Assembly: GCF_965363235.1 (NCBI RefSeq) | Contig: NC_134849.1 | Span: forward strand, 12,116,863 to 12,180,862 | Reading direction: 5' to 3' | DNA: 64,000 nucleotides | Source of the DNA: Mytilus galloprovincialis | Lineage: Eukaryota > Mollusca > Bivalvia > Mytilida > Mytilidae | Shown here: in pieces, positions 12,460-24,100 of the stretch | Layout of the letters: every line of letters begins with the position of its first letter | How positions within the stretch are numbered: position 1 is the stretch's first letter | Position numbers and translations under genes: made by a program | Notes under the pieces: generated by a model | Told to the model about the DNA's origin: nothing | The model's input: the letters and a program-made list of their open reading frames with translations, nothing else | Databases searched by the model: none

Positions 12460-13075
12460 TGTATATGTTGTGTATAAGTTGTATGTTGTACAAATTATAA
12501 TTTGTACAGATTTATTGTACAAGTTATCAGTGTTTTATGAACTGTTAAACACAAGTGGATGATGCAAGCACACAGTCTTTTGTTTCACATATTTATGTCA
12601 TATTTCCACAACTACATGATACAGTCTAATACTGTGCATTGATACAAATAAAAGCAACAGTAGTATACCGCTGTTCGAAATTCATAAATCGATTGAAAAA
12701 AAAATCCGGGTTACAAACTAAAACTGAGGGAAACGCATCAAATACAAAAGGAGAACTACGACACAACAGAAAAACAATATATAAACACAAAAGGACTTTT
12801 TTATGGATATGACTTTGGTATTAGAAAAATAAAACTAGAATTCAAACCAGTTAGGTGTCCTCATTTCCAGTTTGCTGACATAGAGAAAGGCTCTAAATGT
12901 AAGGTTGAAGTATACAAATTTGAATTTGAGACATTAAACTAATATATTACAGAAGATAAACTTCTATCATCTGGTGTAAGAAGGTATGTGTCAAAAATTT
13001 ACAACTTTTACAAAAAACTTATAATTTGTACAAACTTACATATTGTACACAACATATATATCAAATCAAAGATAT
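12460..13075. repeat. Imperfect inverted repeat enclosing a reverse PLE tail
   Basis: A stretch rich in 'ttgtacaaattataa' near 12465-12525 recurs inverted near 13005-13070. Between them, 12655-12790 is a minus-strand copy of the PLE tail (the inverse of the 'ccctcagttttagttt' and 'cagcggtatact' blocks). The outer pair could be the TIRs of a miniature element or chance AT-rich similarity. Confidence 0.4.
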
Positions 13076-13079
13076 GTAT

Positions 13080-16000
13080 TGACATTATGATTTGTAAATC
13101 GGATCTGGATAAATAATTTTTATCATACACTCTAGACAAGCCAAGTGTTTTAAAGTTTTATAAAACAGATTATAAATTTATTTATCAATGATATTTCTCA
13201 AGAATTCAAAATTGATACTTTAAGCTGGAAGAGTATCAGTTGAGGATCAAAAGCTAAACATATTGATAGGTTATGGAGCTCCTTTTAGAGATATTTAGAG
13301 ATATTTGATTTATAAAATATGGCGGGAAAAGGCTGACTCGGACTTTTACGTTATATTTGCATTGGTATTATTAAGGTCTCAAATCAAATGAAAGAAAATC
13401 AAGAATCTGCTTAAATGTTGTTCAATGACTTTTTATGAGGTGTTAAGTCTTATGTCGAAAGATGATATGGGGCAAAATATTTTACCTTATATCGTTTGGT
13501 GAAACACCAAGGAGTCCGAAAAATGTGACACTTATTCCAAAACTTCACCTAAGTACATCCTTAAATCAAACGTTGTTGGTCAGTTTCAAACCAACTCATC
13601 AAAAATCATGCAGAATTGAAAGAAATTCATATCCCGAAATCGAAAAATATATTCCTGGATCCCGTAAGGATCAATCCCAAATCCTGAGCTTAAAAACTCC
13701 CGATCCCGACGCCCCGTAAAAGGTCCAGCCTCCCTCTTATCTCTACTTTACTTTCCTTTTTGCCAAATCACTAATTCCCTTTCAACAATAACTTTTTATG
13801 CCCAATTTATGGGCATCATGTTTTCTAGTCTGTGCATCCGTGCGTTCGTATTGTATCATAGCAACATAGATTAAGGAAAATATAAACATATTTATATGAG
13901 AGTCATTTATAAAATATATAAACCTTAGCAGGGTACCTAGCCATGCAAGTTGTAGTATTTTCAATGCAATACATCCATAATTAACTTTCAAGATCGAAAT
14001 TTGGTCGGATCGGTGCCATAATAATGTGTTCTTGTAGGCTGACAAGTCTTCACTTATTAAAAAGCAAGTAAAAAATATAACTCCTTGTGTCCTACGAGTA
14101 CAAAGCATGATGCATATGCATATCACACGTCTGTGTTATCATGCATCGTAGATATGCATTGTATTTACCAACAAACATTTAACAGCCTTCCATCCATTCA
14201 AATAACATGGCATCCGTGTAGTATGCCATATACTTGTTTTCAAAAACGGCATCAGAGATAATCTTACAATAGGTTATTAATTAGTAAACTGTTGAGCAAA
14301 GATGTTTACTTTTTGTTCAACCTTCGAGTCTATTCATTATATATCCACGAATAACATACAATTCCTTTGTGACTAAGTGTTGATAAAGACTTTAGTTTAA
14401 AACTTTATCACGGGTTTTCTCGTAACATGTAGTTGTAGGGGATCGTATTTAAAAAAATATCATCACACCTAACTACTGACAAAGTATATTTCTCCTTGAC
14501 CCGTACTGTTCTAGATATGACCCTTAGTGCTTAACATACACTGGAAGGACATATCTGTGTAACAAATTTGAAATTGCCTATACATATTTATACAAAATGG
14601 TATGTATGTCAGTGAATATTGGAAATCATCACGTGAGCAAATGATAAATACACAGAGTCAATTAATCGTATGTAGTCCGTCAGTCAGACGATTCCTTGTA
14701 TTCCTAAAATCATATTTAAAAAGTATCATCTCAAGTTTAATTGTATGAAATCAATAGTATCGATAACGACAACAAAAATTAAGATGCCGGCGTTAAGCTA
14801 AATTGTTAAAATAAAACGTGTTGGTACATTTGTAAAAAAAGACGGCAATAGCTAATCAGTACTTTGTCATTTAAATATTAAAATATTAAAATAAAAACAA
14901 CGTACAACAAATCCCTAACCCACAAAAATAGAAAAACAAATCAGACCTTCATCCCAGTATTATTAGAACCATTCCTTCAAACAAGATCGGTAGTATGTTT
15001 TTCCCCACTAATTCAATCCATTTAACCAACATTATCGAAATATTCAAGGCACAGATCCATTTGACCAATGTCATATACATATACATATACCTGACATTTG
15101 ACCTATTATGCCTGTCAGACATGGGGTACTTAAAATATGTAATTGTAATTAAAACCATAATTAATTATAATTTCTCAAGTAATTGAATATTACATGTAAT
15201 TGAGCAATTTTCAATTACAAGAAATTGAAAGTAATTAGGTTTCCCGTTTGAATGATTTGACACTTGTTATTTTAATTTTTATTCTTCTAAGAAATGTTTA
15301 ACACCAGGATACCATAATCAACACCCGCTTGATGATTTGTAAATCTTGAGTATTTGTATAATATATTTTTTGTCTATTCCTCGTTTAGCATGTTTAGTCT
15401 AGTTTTTTGGGTTGTTTGTTTTTTTGTTTGTTTTTTTTTTTTTTTTTTTGTAATTTTTTTAGGGGGGTCTGGCCATAGTGTTTGTTCTTGTTAGAAATAA
15501 GTTTTGATTGCTCAATGGTATGTACTCTTTGTCAAGTGCACTAAGATGGACACCTGTCGTTGAATGTATTTAATATATCATCATTCAAGTACTAAGTACA
15601 CAAGCGGTTACTAAGGAGGTGTAAACCAATACGGAAAATGTCTTATTTCGATTGTTTGGATGAAATTACCATGGAGCTGCCTATCCGTTAATCGAACATC
15701 GAGCAGCTGATATTCCCATTGTACACCGAAATCGTTACATATATTATTGTCATATTAATGATGATAGAAATGTTAAGAGCCTTCTATTGCCTCCATATAA
15801 AGTCCCTTTAGTACATTTTATAACCTTGGATATGGAACAAGACCGTTTTAATTGCAACTCCTATAGAATTCATGTAGCATCCCATTAAAATGTGAGGTTC
15901 TTACCTGCCCCAGCTAACGTTTCATTAGCCATTTTTTTTTACTTTTCTTCTATCGAGCATTAATGTTACATTTAACGTGAAGCTTTGAAAAATCAAGATT

Positions 16001-16560
16001 ATTTCAAAATGATACCAATTTACTTTTATATGACTTTTATGAATAAGAACTAAGCAAGATTGTCTCCCTCACACATCCTAATATACAAGTTTGATTTCTT
16101 GTCCGGATTTGGCTATACGTTATGCCCTTTTCAGTTTGATTACCTCTTCAACTCTTGTAATAGATCTTGGAGATTCAAATAGTTTGGATATCAGTAGGAA
16201 CAGTGATCAGAACCTGCTTTTCGAAATGCTTATCTTATGTATTGCGCATTAAAAATTGGTACCATTTATGTTATTAGAATTCACATGTGCTTCATGTAGT
16301 TATATCAATATTGTGTCATCTTACTAGAATGTATTTTTAATTATTAAGATTAGTTGGTTATACTCATTTATAATCATATAAGGCTATTATCGTATTTTTT
16401 TTTCCATTTTTAGGGTGATAATGCACTTATCTATTTTAAACAATGTATTGTATCATGTGTATCCAATATACTGTTTTTCATACATGTGTATACTCTGGAA
16501 AAAAAGATTTTTGATTTGTAGTTAAAAGTGGTGTTGTTTACTATTATAGTTTTATAATCC
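13080..16560. other. Noncoding AT-rich stretch
   Basis: No supportable gene. Contents include a low-complexity 'gatcccg' phrase repeated near 13630-13715, an AATTAC-rich tract near 15140-15235 that can fold on itself, and a long T tract near 15415-15450. These look like simple sequence or old repeat debris. Confidence 0.45.
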
Positions 16561-16583
16561 AAGCCTTGTCCTGTATTAATTTT

Positions 16584-16955
16584 TTACACATTAACTCGTT
16601 CGATTATGGAGGTAAGTATTAAGCCTACAAAAGGTCTTGGTTTTCTATATAAGCTATTTTTAAATAGCTTACATATCTCTCTAATGGACTTTAGGCTAAT
16701 CAGCACTACTTTTAAAAATAATGTAATATCTATAATCTTTAAGAATAATGTGGACGTTTTAGATATTAAACCTTGGTTGAACATGCTTAATTCTAATAAA
16801 GGTAACATATGAAAGTAATAGTCCCTCTTGTGAAAATTGCTGCACTGTTTCCGGAAAATATTATTTAAAAGATCATTGATAAACATCTTTTGTCCGTTAT
16901 AACATATTTTGCTGATTAATTTTTGGTAAATTGTACCTTCATATGGGATAAACAT
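16584..16955 (-). CDS. Unrecognised 123-124 residue reading frame
   Basis: An open frame on the minus strand, rich in Leu, Ile, Lys and Phe, containing for example KRDYYFHMLPLLELSMFN and then IRRICKLFKNS-like residues near the end (read as IREICKLFKNSLYRKPRPF). I do not recognise a family. The composition follows the AT-rich DNA, so chance or repeat origin is quite possible. It ends about 40 bp before a hammerhead-like motif on the same strand. Confidence 0.25.
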   Translation of the reverse strand: MFIPYEGTIYQKLISKICYNGQKMFINDLLNNIFRKQCSNFHKRDYYFHMLPLLELSMFNQGLISKTSTLFLKIIDITLFLKVVLISLKSIREICKLFKNSLYRKPRPFVGLILTSIIERVNV

Positions 16956-16993
16956 TACAAATTTTGTAATAACAGGATTGCAATTTTGTATAT

Positions 16994-17040
16994 GCGCAAG
17001 ACCCGCGTTTCGTCTACAAAAGACTCATCAGTAACGTTCG
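16994..17040 (-). ncRNA. Hammerhead ribozyme-like motif, mildly degenerate
   Basis: On the minus strand the core reads CTGATGA, then stem II (GTCT...AGAC), GAAA, a two-pair stem III, and the cleavage-site GTC. The conserved core is complete. Stem I (ACGTTA against TTGCGC) has a mismatch. Short stem III is typical of hammerheads in Penelope-like elements and retrozymes, where dimers are thought to cleave. Activity of this copy is uncertain. Confidence 0.6.
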
Positions 17041-17311
17041 AATCAAAAAGCAACAATGTATATTACTCTTATTACACTTTTTTTTTATCTCATTATCAAT
17101 ACGGGTATCACCGAATAATATAGTATTATTGAAAAACATTCTTTTTCATTTCAATTACTAATTATTGTAGAACTAGAGCAACTCTCCCAAATTGATTTAA
17201 CTGAACCGTCCATTGCCAGTTTTAAACGTATAAATTCATGAACGACTTGTAAAGTCTTTAAAGTGTTGATATACTATACACTTTAGGTTTTCTATTGACT
17301 GTCCGATAAAG

Positions 17312-18217
17312 CTAAGAACAGATTGGAAAATAGGTTTGGCATATGGTGTTACGTAAGATGAAAAAAATGCCTAGTGTTGTTTCTGTAATCTTTTCAGTAA
17401 TCTCCCTGGCTACAGTGTATGTAACTGGTACGGTATCATGGGTATCATGTATCACTCTTTTGATCGAATTTTCCTCTTTTTGTGTAGAATGTTCTTTAGA
17501 AGATAAATGTACGGTATTAGATGAAAATCCAGATACTATACCAAAACAACCTAGTTTTAAAGTAATTTCTAATGCATTGCTGGCAATTTGTTTACATGGT
17601 ATGTAAACACCATTAACACATTTCTTCACGGCGTCTGATGCAAGAGAAAATACCAACCCACTGATAGCACTTGACGCAGCTTTTACTGCCACATACTGCC
17701 AATATGAAACATAAGCTGTTGGCACGGAATCGCAACAAACCCCAGCTATTTTCGCCGTCAAATGAATAGCTGCTCCTATACTGATACAGCTCCCGCTAGA
17801 AAATTAAGTCCGAAAGTCTTGGCATAGCTCATTAGGAAAACATCTCTTTCATACCCCTCTTCCCAAATATTTTGTAGACATTGAACGCCTCCTGCATTCA
17901 AACCGGCTATACACATTTCAGATACGACAGGTGCTGCTGTACAAGCAGTAACGTAACCACACCCCACACGTACTCGCAATGGAGGAGAGGGCAGTCACTC
18001 CCAATCTTTTGTAGTACCTATATGTTTCCTCTTGAGTTTCACATTCTGTCCATAAAATTAATTTCCGTATTTTGCTGTAAATCGATCGTATTTTGATACT
18101 CAGCTCTGTTTTCTTGGTTGTATACGCTGCTTTCACGTCATAAATAAACGTGTTAATCAACGCAAACAATGAAAACCCAACTCCTGCTATCAAGTTTAAG
18201 AATCATTTTTCCTCCAT
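17312..18217 (-). pseudogene. Broken single-exon gene of unknown family with hydrophobic segments
   Basis: Three overlapping minus-strand open stretches run in the same order and look like one former protein. The first part contains a hydrophobic segment near GVGFSLFALINTFIYDVKAA and then a charged region (TECETQEETYRYYKRLG). The middle holds ACTAAPVVSEMCIAGLNAGG and then EEGYERDVFLMSYAKTFGLN. The last holds AVKAASSAISGLVFSLASDA, a Gly/Ala/Ser-rich, possibly membrane-embedded stretch. The frame is broken in a few places, so this copy is not expected to make a full protein. There is no intron, which would fit a retrocopy or an element-borne gene. I do not recognise the family and assign no function. 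Confidence 0.5.
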
Positions 18218-18354
18218 TTTTTGTTTTAAAATAAGTTTTCCAGCTGTCAAAATATTTATCTTTATATTCAATCAAATGTACTGTTCTTTATCAGAAGACA
18301 TTTATAATGTAAGCCTTGTCCTGAATCTATTTTGTTTGCACAAAATCGTAATTA

Positions 18355-18800
18355 TGAAATTACAAAAAAGATGTGGTATAATTGCCAATGAGATTACTCT
18401 CCACAAGAGCCAAATGACACGGAAAATAACAATCATAGGTCACCGTACGGCCTTCAGCAATGAACAAAGCCCATAGAGCGTGGTCAGTTATAAAAGACCC
18501 CGGAATGACAATTGAAATGAGAGAACTAACGGCCTAGATTATTAACAAATATATAACACATCAACAAACATCCACTGAATTACGGGATTCTGACTTGGGA
18601 CAGACACATACATACATAACTTGGCTGAGTTAAACATGTTAGCGGGATCCCAACCCTTCCTCTTACCTGGGACAGTGGTGTAGCAGTATAACAAAAGAAC
18701 GAACTATAACAAAATCAGTTGAAAAAGGCTCAACTCATCATATGGATACGAATAACATACATATATCACCGAGAGTGGACGTGACGGTATACATGTATAC
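18355..18800 (+). repeat. M1 repeat, near full length
   Basis: The fullest M1 copy here. It runs from AAGATGTGGTATAATTGCCA through TCACCGTACGGCCTTCAGCA, the module CTGACTTGGGACAG, GTTAAACATGTTAGCGGGAT and a closing GAGAGTGGACGTGA. A short reverse fragment follows at about 18865-18930. It encodes nothing recognisable. Confidence 0.7.
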
Positions 18801-19004
18801 CCAAACATCAAAAAGACAATATGATTAATACAAAAAAAAAACATTGGATGTGCTAAGTTGCTAGTTTTTGTGTCATTGTGGTCTCTTGTGGAGAATTAAA
18901 TGTCTCATTGGCAATTTTACACCTTTTCTTATTTTAAGATACACCATGTGTTCACCAAAAAACAAATGTGTTTCAATAGGAAAAAAAACCAATAATAACA
19001 ATTT

Positions 19005-19110
19005 TTCAGTAAAATTGAGAATAAATATATGGAATGTGTCAAAGAGACAAAAACTCGAACAAAGGACAAAAGATAACGAAAGGCTACCAATGGGTATTCA
19101 ACAAATATCA
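19005..19110 (+). repeat. Diverged copy of the 47.6 kb repeat head
   Basis: Carries 'aaaattgag', 'gaatgtgtcaaagagacaa' and 'accaatgggtattcaa', matching the opening of the units at 47555 and 48207. It accounts for the small reading frame over this stretch. Confidence 0.55.
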
Positions 19111-19769
19111 GACAGAGTTGTAGAATATTTTTAAGCGTTAAGTTCTTAACACTTGTATGTTATGTAAATGTTTAAATATAGAACATTTTTAAGTGTTAAG
19201 GAAGGAAAGGCAATGTTATGAACAGAATAAAACTGTCTTTTTATGTGTATACAGCAAGTGTTTTTGAATTTCGTGTTTTGAAATATCTTTAAGTAACGTA
19301 CATGTCATACGCTGTTCGATTTGCACTTCAAATGATAACATACGTGTAATTAGTTATACATATAAATGTGGCAATATTCATATTTTGCGTCGCTGGATTT
19401 TTTGATGAATGTCATGTTTTTGCATTTTTGAATATTTTCGTTTGTGAGAAGATACATAATAAAAACATTCGTATTTGAAATCGTCATTTTGCAGTATCTG
19501 CAGCTATTACATCATATTTTCTGAAAAACCAATAACAAAATATGAGTTGACATAAAAGTTACTAATAGTATATAATATTAACGTGATCTTGCATTTAGGT
19601 GTAATACCATCAAATCATGGTACGTCACATTCTGTTGCATACGTAAATAGATTCAAAAAACAATTCCCTTGCATTTGACAGTTGTAGGTAATAAGTCCTA
19701 CATTTTATTGCAGTGAATCATTCTTGGTCATCAAAATATATCTATGGGTTTCTATATAATGTTTTGGAC

Positions 19770-20815
19770 ATAGAAGTCGCTCCTCACTATCATACTACCT
19801 GTCGATACATTTATTTTTGGCATTGCACAAGTGATGTCTTCTCTGACTGTTCATGACGTTAAAATACTAAATCCCAGGCCTTGAAGGCATAAAACTTTGC
19901 TCAGTGCTCGGAGCACAAAAATCATGCTCGAAACATGAAATCCAGCAATTTGATTGGTTGATTTTCGAGTCTGAGTACAAAAATCATGCTCGAAAGTTTA
20001 ATGACCGTGAGGCCTGGGATGTGTTTTAGATGATTTTAGTCCCTGGTGCATGATTTGTTTTTATTATTAACTGTTTTTGGCTTTTAACTAGCTGTCAGTA
20101 ACTGCGAGTACTCTCAAATCGTATTTTCTTGTTAATTATACCTGTTGTTACTGTTTATAAATATAATGCTTTTTTGTTATTTTATATAAGTATGGATCTT
20201 GTCTATATACCAGCTTTGATTATTTGGAATATCTACTAATTTTCACTTCTGCGTACTACATTTGTATGAACATCAAGATTCTTCTTTTTAAATCTCTATA
20301 GAGAAGTTTTAGCTAGCTCTAATTGTATAGCTTTATTGTTGATATTCACCCCAATTATATATAGTGTTTAATTATGTATTTATATGCTCATGATATTGTA
20401 AATTCGGTAAATTGTCTAATTCGGTAGGTCACATTCGTGAAAAGGGAAGGGTATTGTAGTAACGACATAAGGAACATATCCGATATCAAGTACAAAACAA
20501 ACTTACAACGACATGGGAAAAAATATTAAAGACATACAACAGTTCAAAAAAACTAACATCATGAACATAGAAAACTAAAGAATAAGCAAAATAAAACACA
20601 CCAGTAAACAGGATGATTGGGGTGCTCTGGAAAGGTTATTAAAGGTTTGAATTTATACTGAACATTACATTTTAATATGATTACCGGTATCTTAAATTAT
20701 AAATGGTTGCTAAAATGTACCATTTCCTCATCATACGGGTATTTACACTTCAATTAATTTATGAGCACTAAAATTTATTTAAAAAAATCAGTTTTTGTTT
20801 TAGAGCAAATAAATA
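19770..20815 (+). repeat. Left arm of a large inverted duplication
   Basis: Matches the reverse complement of 21617-23670 with about 1% difference in the stretches I compared by eye. It contains, inverted, the end of a PLE coding region and tail (around 20400-20490). It carries a 141 bp miniature insertion (19876-20016) that the right arm lacks, and it lacks about 1.15 kb that the right arm has between 22036 and 23190. Confidence 0.85.
19876..20016. mobile_element. Miniature insertion, empty site in the other arm
   Basis: About 141 bp bounded by AGGCCT at both ends in inverted sense (AGGCCTTGAAGG ... GTGAGGCCT), with two copies of AAAAATCATGCTCGAAA inside. The right arm of the inverted duplication has the uninterrupted site AAATCCCTGGGATG (as reverse complement near 23553-23569). 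It is therefore an insertion after the duplication, or a near-precise loss from the other arm. Confidence 0.7.
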
Positions 20816-20898
20816 ATTACACTTAAATTACACTTTGCAGCACAACATTCATGTCACAGATTAAATTATCGAATGCACAGCTTCATTTAAATCCTTTT

Positions 20899-21096
20899 CT
20901 GTGGATTCAATATTGTAGTGGTTTACCAAATTCTTTTGCTAGATAAAGTTCATGGGTATTCAACTTCAAAGTTTCAACAACTCTTCATTAAAAACTTTAG
21001 ATAAGATAATACTTTGCTGAAAAGCTGAAAAATTATGAACTCAGGAAATCAACGAAACTATATATATATATATATATAGTAGTATTGAATCCACAG
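20899..21096. mobile_element. MITE in the spacer of the inverted duplication
   Basis: Ends are CTGTGGATTCAATATT and its inverse AGTATTGAATCCACAG, with TA following the right end. A related element with TA on both sides lies at 29337-29553. A (TA)n tract at about 21060-21078 is internal. It is a Tc1/mariner-type miniature element by its TA target, which is an inference. Confidence 0.6.
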
Positions 21097-21929
21097 TATA
21101 CTTTTTGGTTTTGGGATGAACACAATAAGATTTTCTGGTTTTGTTAAAGGTCATTATCGAGTATATTTTTGCATGTACAAATTACATGTGATTCGAATAT
21201 ACTCCATGGTTGAAGGATAACGAATAATCTTTCTATAAGTAGTCCGTAGTCACATGACATAAAATGGAAGGTGCATCTTTGTGTTATATGTTTTGGAATT
21301 ACATATTTCATGTGCACAAAGCTTCTTGATTTAGATTTATTTATGAAATGTTTGATTTTTAGTTATTTTTCAAAGGAAGCATGTCAATTGTATAGTAGTT
21401 ATAACCCCAAAACAAATACTTGAACATAGATCTAGGAAGCAATTGTTGTTAATTCAAAATTTGATTTGTAAACACCAATATACTACATAAGCCATCTTTT
21501 CACAATAGAAAACAATTTGTCTGCTATGAAGAAAAGAAAGTTGATATAATGATCAATATTGAACATCATGAAGATTATAATATGATAGTGCTGATAATAC
21601 ATGCGATATGAAAAATGCTCTAAAACAAAAACTGATTTTTTTAAATAAATTTTAGTACTCATAAATTAATTGAAGTGTAAATACCCGTATGATGAGGAAA
21701 TGGTACATTTTAGCAACCATTTATAATTTAAGATACCGGTAATCATATTAAAATGTAATGTTCAGTATAAATTCAAACCTTTAATAACCCTTCCAGAGCA
21801 CCCCAATCATCCTGTTTACTGGTGTGTTTTATTTTGCTTATTCTTTAGTTTTCTATGTTCATGATGTTAGGTTTTTTGAACTGTTGTATGTCTTTAATAT
21901 TTTTTCCCATGTCGTTGTAAGTTTGTTTT

Positions 21930-22245
21930 GTACTTGATATCGGATATGTTCCTTATGTCGTTACTACAATACCCTTCTCTTTTCACGAATGTGACCTACC
22001 GAATTAGACAATTTACCGAATTTACAATATCAAGAGCAACACGACGGGTACCACATCTGATATCACCCAAAGGTTTTAGGGGGGTTCGTGTTGCTTAGTT
22101 TTTAGTTTTCTATGTTGTGCATTCTGTACTATTGTGTGTCTGTTTTTCTTTTTCTTTTTAGCCCTGGCGTTGTCAGAATATTTTCGATTTATGAGTTTGA
22201 CTGTCACTCTAGTATCTTTCGTCCTCCTTTTACTGATAATTGTAA
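21930..22245 (+). repeat. PLE terminal coding remnant and tail
   Basis: Starts with 'tcggatatgttccttatgtc', which encodes the usual end of this PLE group's reverse transcriptase ORF. The tail follows: GCAACACGACGGGTACCACA, 'gttcgtgttgcttag', 'ccctggcgttgtcag' and 'gagtttgactgtcactct'. The same tail in reverse is at 45255-45600. Confidence 0.65.
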
Positions 22246-22504
22246 CTTAAATATACTTGAATGTTCAACTTATGTTAGATGAATTTGACACTGATTTACA
22301 ACTATATATTGAGATCAAGATTTGAAGTATTCAGTAAGATTGTGTAATAAATTGAATAAACAAATTCTTGACCTCAATATCATTATTACTGTCGTCTATC
22401 ACGATATATCATTATAACAGATGTCAATATAGACCTCATTTGAGAGGCTTCGTCCAATTAATACTTGCATCTTTTAAAGTTTGAGTGTAAGCTGTCCATC
22501 ATAC

Positions 22505-22930
22505 TTAGATATAGGAAGATGTGGTGTGAGTAATAATTTATAAAAGTAAACCATTATAGGTCTATGTACGGCCTTCAACACGGAGCCTTGGCTCACACCG
22601 AACAACAAGCTATAGAGGGCCCCAAAATTACTAGTGTAAAACCATTCAAATGGGAAAACCAACGGTCTAATCTATATAAACAAAACGAGAAACGAGAAAC
22701 ACGTATAAATTACATAAACAAACGACAACTACTGTACATCAGATTCCTGACTTAGGACAGGCGCAAACACTTGCAGCGGGATTAAACGTTTTAATGATAC
22801 CAAACCTTTTCCCTTTTTCTAAACTAATAGCATAACATCACAACATAGAAAAACACGCGATAAAATATCAATTGGAAGGCTTAACTCAATCAAAAAACGT
22901 AAATTAACACACTATGAAAGAATAAATTTG
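22505..22930 (+). repeat. M1-like repeat, diverged subfamily
   Basis: Carries 'ggaagatgtggtgtgagtaa', 'tacggccttcaacacggagc' and 'tgacttaggacaggcgcaaa'. The reverse copy at 24785-25145 is of the same subfamily, so the two form an inverted pair about 1.9 kb apart. Confidence 0.6.
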
Positions 22931-23764
22931 ATCTGCGATATCTGAATGCAAATGCACAGTTAATTAAATATTAGGGACAAACATTCAAGGCCAAAAAGCA
23001 AACAAATAAGTCCAAACAAAGCCATGGCAAGACACCACCGCGAATATTTAACCCTTCGAAAAATCACTTTTGAAAAATACCGGTTTTAATAATATATACA
23101 GGTAAATGAAAAATAACTTTGTCGATTTAGGTATACTACTTATGTGTATAAAATTCTTCCAATAATTAGGAATAGCAAGAAAGTTCTGTCATATAAATAC
23201 ATAATTAAACACTATATATAATTGGAGTGAATATCAACAATAAAGCTATACAATTAGAGCTAGCTAAAACTTCTCTATAGAGATTTAAAAAGAAGAATCT
23301 TGATGTTCATACAAATGTAGTACGCAGAAGTGAAAATTAGTAGATATTCCAAATAATCAAAGCTGGTATATAGACAAGATCCATACTTATATAAAATAAC
23401 AAAAAAGCATTATATTTATAAACAGTAACAACAGGTATAATTAACAAGAAAATACGATTTGAGAGTACTCGCAGTTACTGATAGCTAGTTAAAAGCCAAA
23501 AACAGTTAATAATAAAAAAAAAATCATGCACCAGGGACTAAAATCATCTAAAACACATCCCAGGGATTTGGTATTTTAACGTCATGAACAGTCAGAGAAG
23601 ACATCACTTGTGCAATGCCAAAAATAAATGTATCGACAGGTAGTATAATAGTGAGGAGCGACTTCTATAGATATAAAAATTAACGTGTGTGTGTCTTTAT
23701 ACATCCCGCCTCAAAAGAAGATACAATTTAGTTATGTTTCAATTTGCTAATGACAAAATCGATA

Positions 23765-24100
23765 GTAGTGCCAATGTAAATAGTTATCAAAGGTACCGGA
23801 TTATAAAATTTAGTACGCCAGACTCGCGTTTCGTCTACATAAGACTCGTCAGTGACGCTCATATCAAAATATTTACAAAGCCAAACAAGTAAAAAGTTGA
23901 AGAGCATTGAGGATCCAAAATTAAAAAAAAAATTGTGCCAAATACGGCTAAGGTAATCTATACCTGATACAAGAAAATCCTTAGTTTTTCGAAAAATTCA
24001 AAGTTTTGAAAACAGGAAATTTATAAAAATGACCACATTATTGATATTCATGTCAACACCGAAGTGTTGACTACTGGGCTGGTGATACCCTCATAAACTA
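23765..24100 (-). mobile_element. Retrozyme-like repeat carrying a hammerhead
   Basis: About 335 bp of a dispersed bivalve repeat: 'ccaatgtaaatagttatcaa', the hammerhead, 'aagagcattgaggatccaaa', 'aatacggctaaggtaatcta' and 'caacaccgaagtgttgacta'. Non-coding, hammerhead-bearing short repeats of this kind match the published description of retrozymes and PLE-derived repeats in molluscs. Only about one unit is present here, not the tandem dimer seen in complete retrozymes. Confidence 0.55.
23813..23858 (-). ncRNA. Hammerhead ribozyme motif with intact core
   Basis: Minus strand, 5' to 3': stem I strand GCGTCA; core CTGACGA (position 7 may be any base); stem II GTCT...AGAC; GAA; a tiny stem III, A-C/G-U closed by GCGA (a GNRA-type loop); cleavage triplet GTC; stem I return TGGCGT. 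Stem I forms six consecutive pairs including wobbles. Every conserved core base of the hammerhead is present. Its two-pair stem III suggests it would work best as a dimer. Confidence 0.75.

Larger units (their letters stand above)
21617..23670 (-). repeat. Right arm of the large inverted duplication
   Basis: Two blocks, 21617-22035 and about 23190-23670, are the inverse of the left arm. The intervening 22036-23190 is absent from the left arm. Because the PLE tail inside this arm continues naturally across 22036, the longer version is probably ancestral and the left arm carries a deletion. Confidence 0.8.

Noticed and set aside
13462-13719. 85-residue reading frame
   Set aside because: Composition follows a 'gatcccg' low-complexity tract; no family or splice context.
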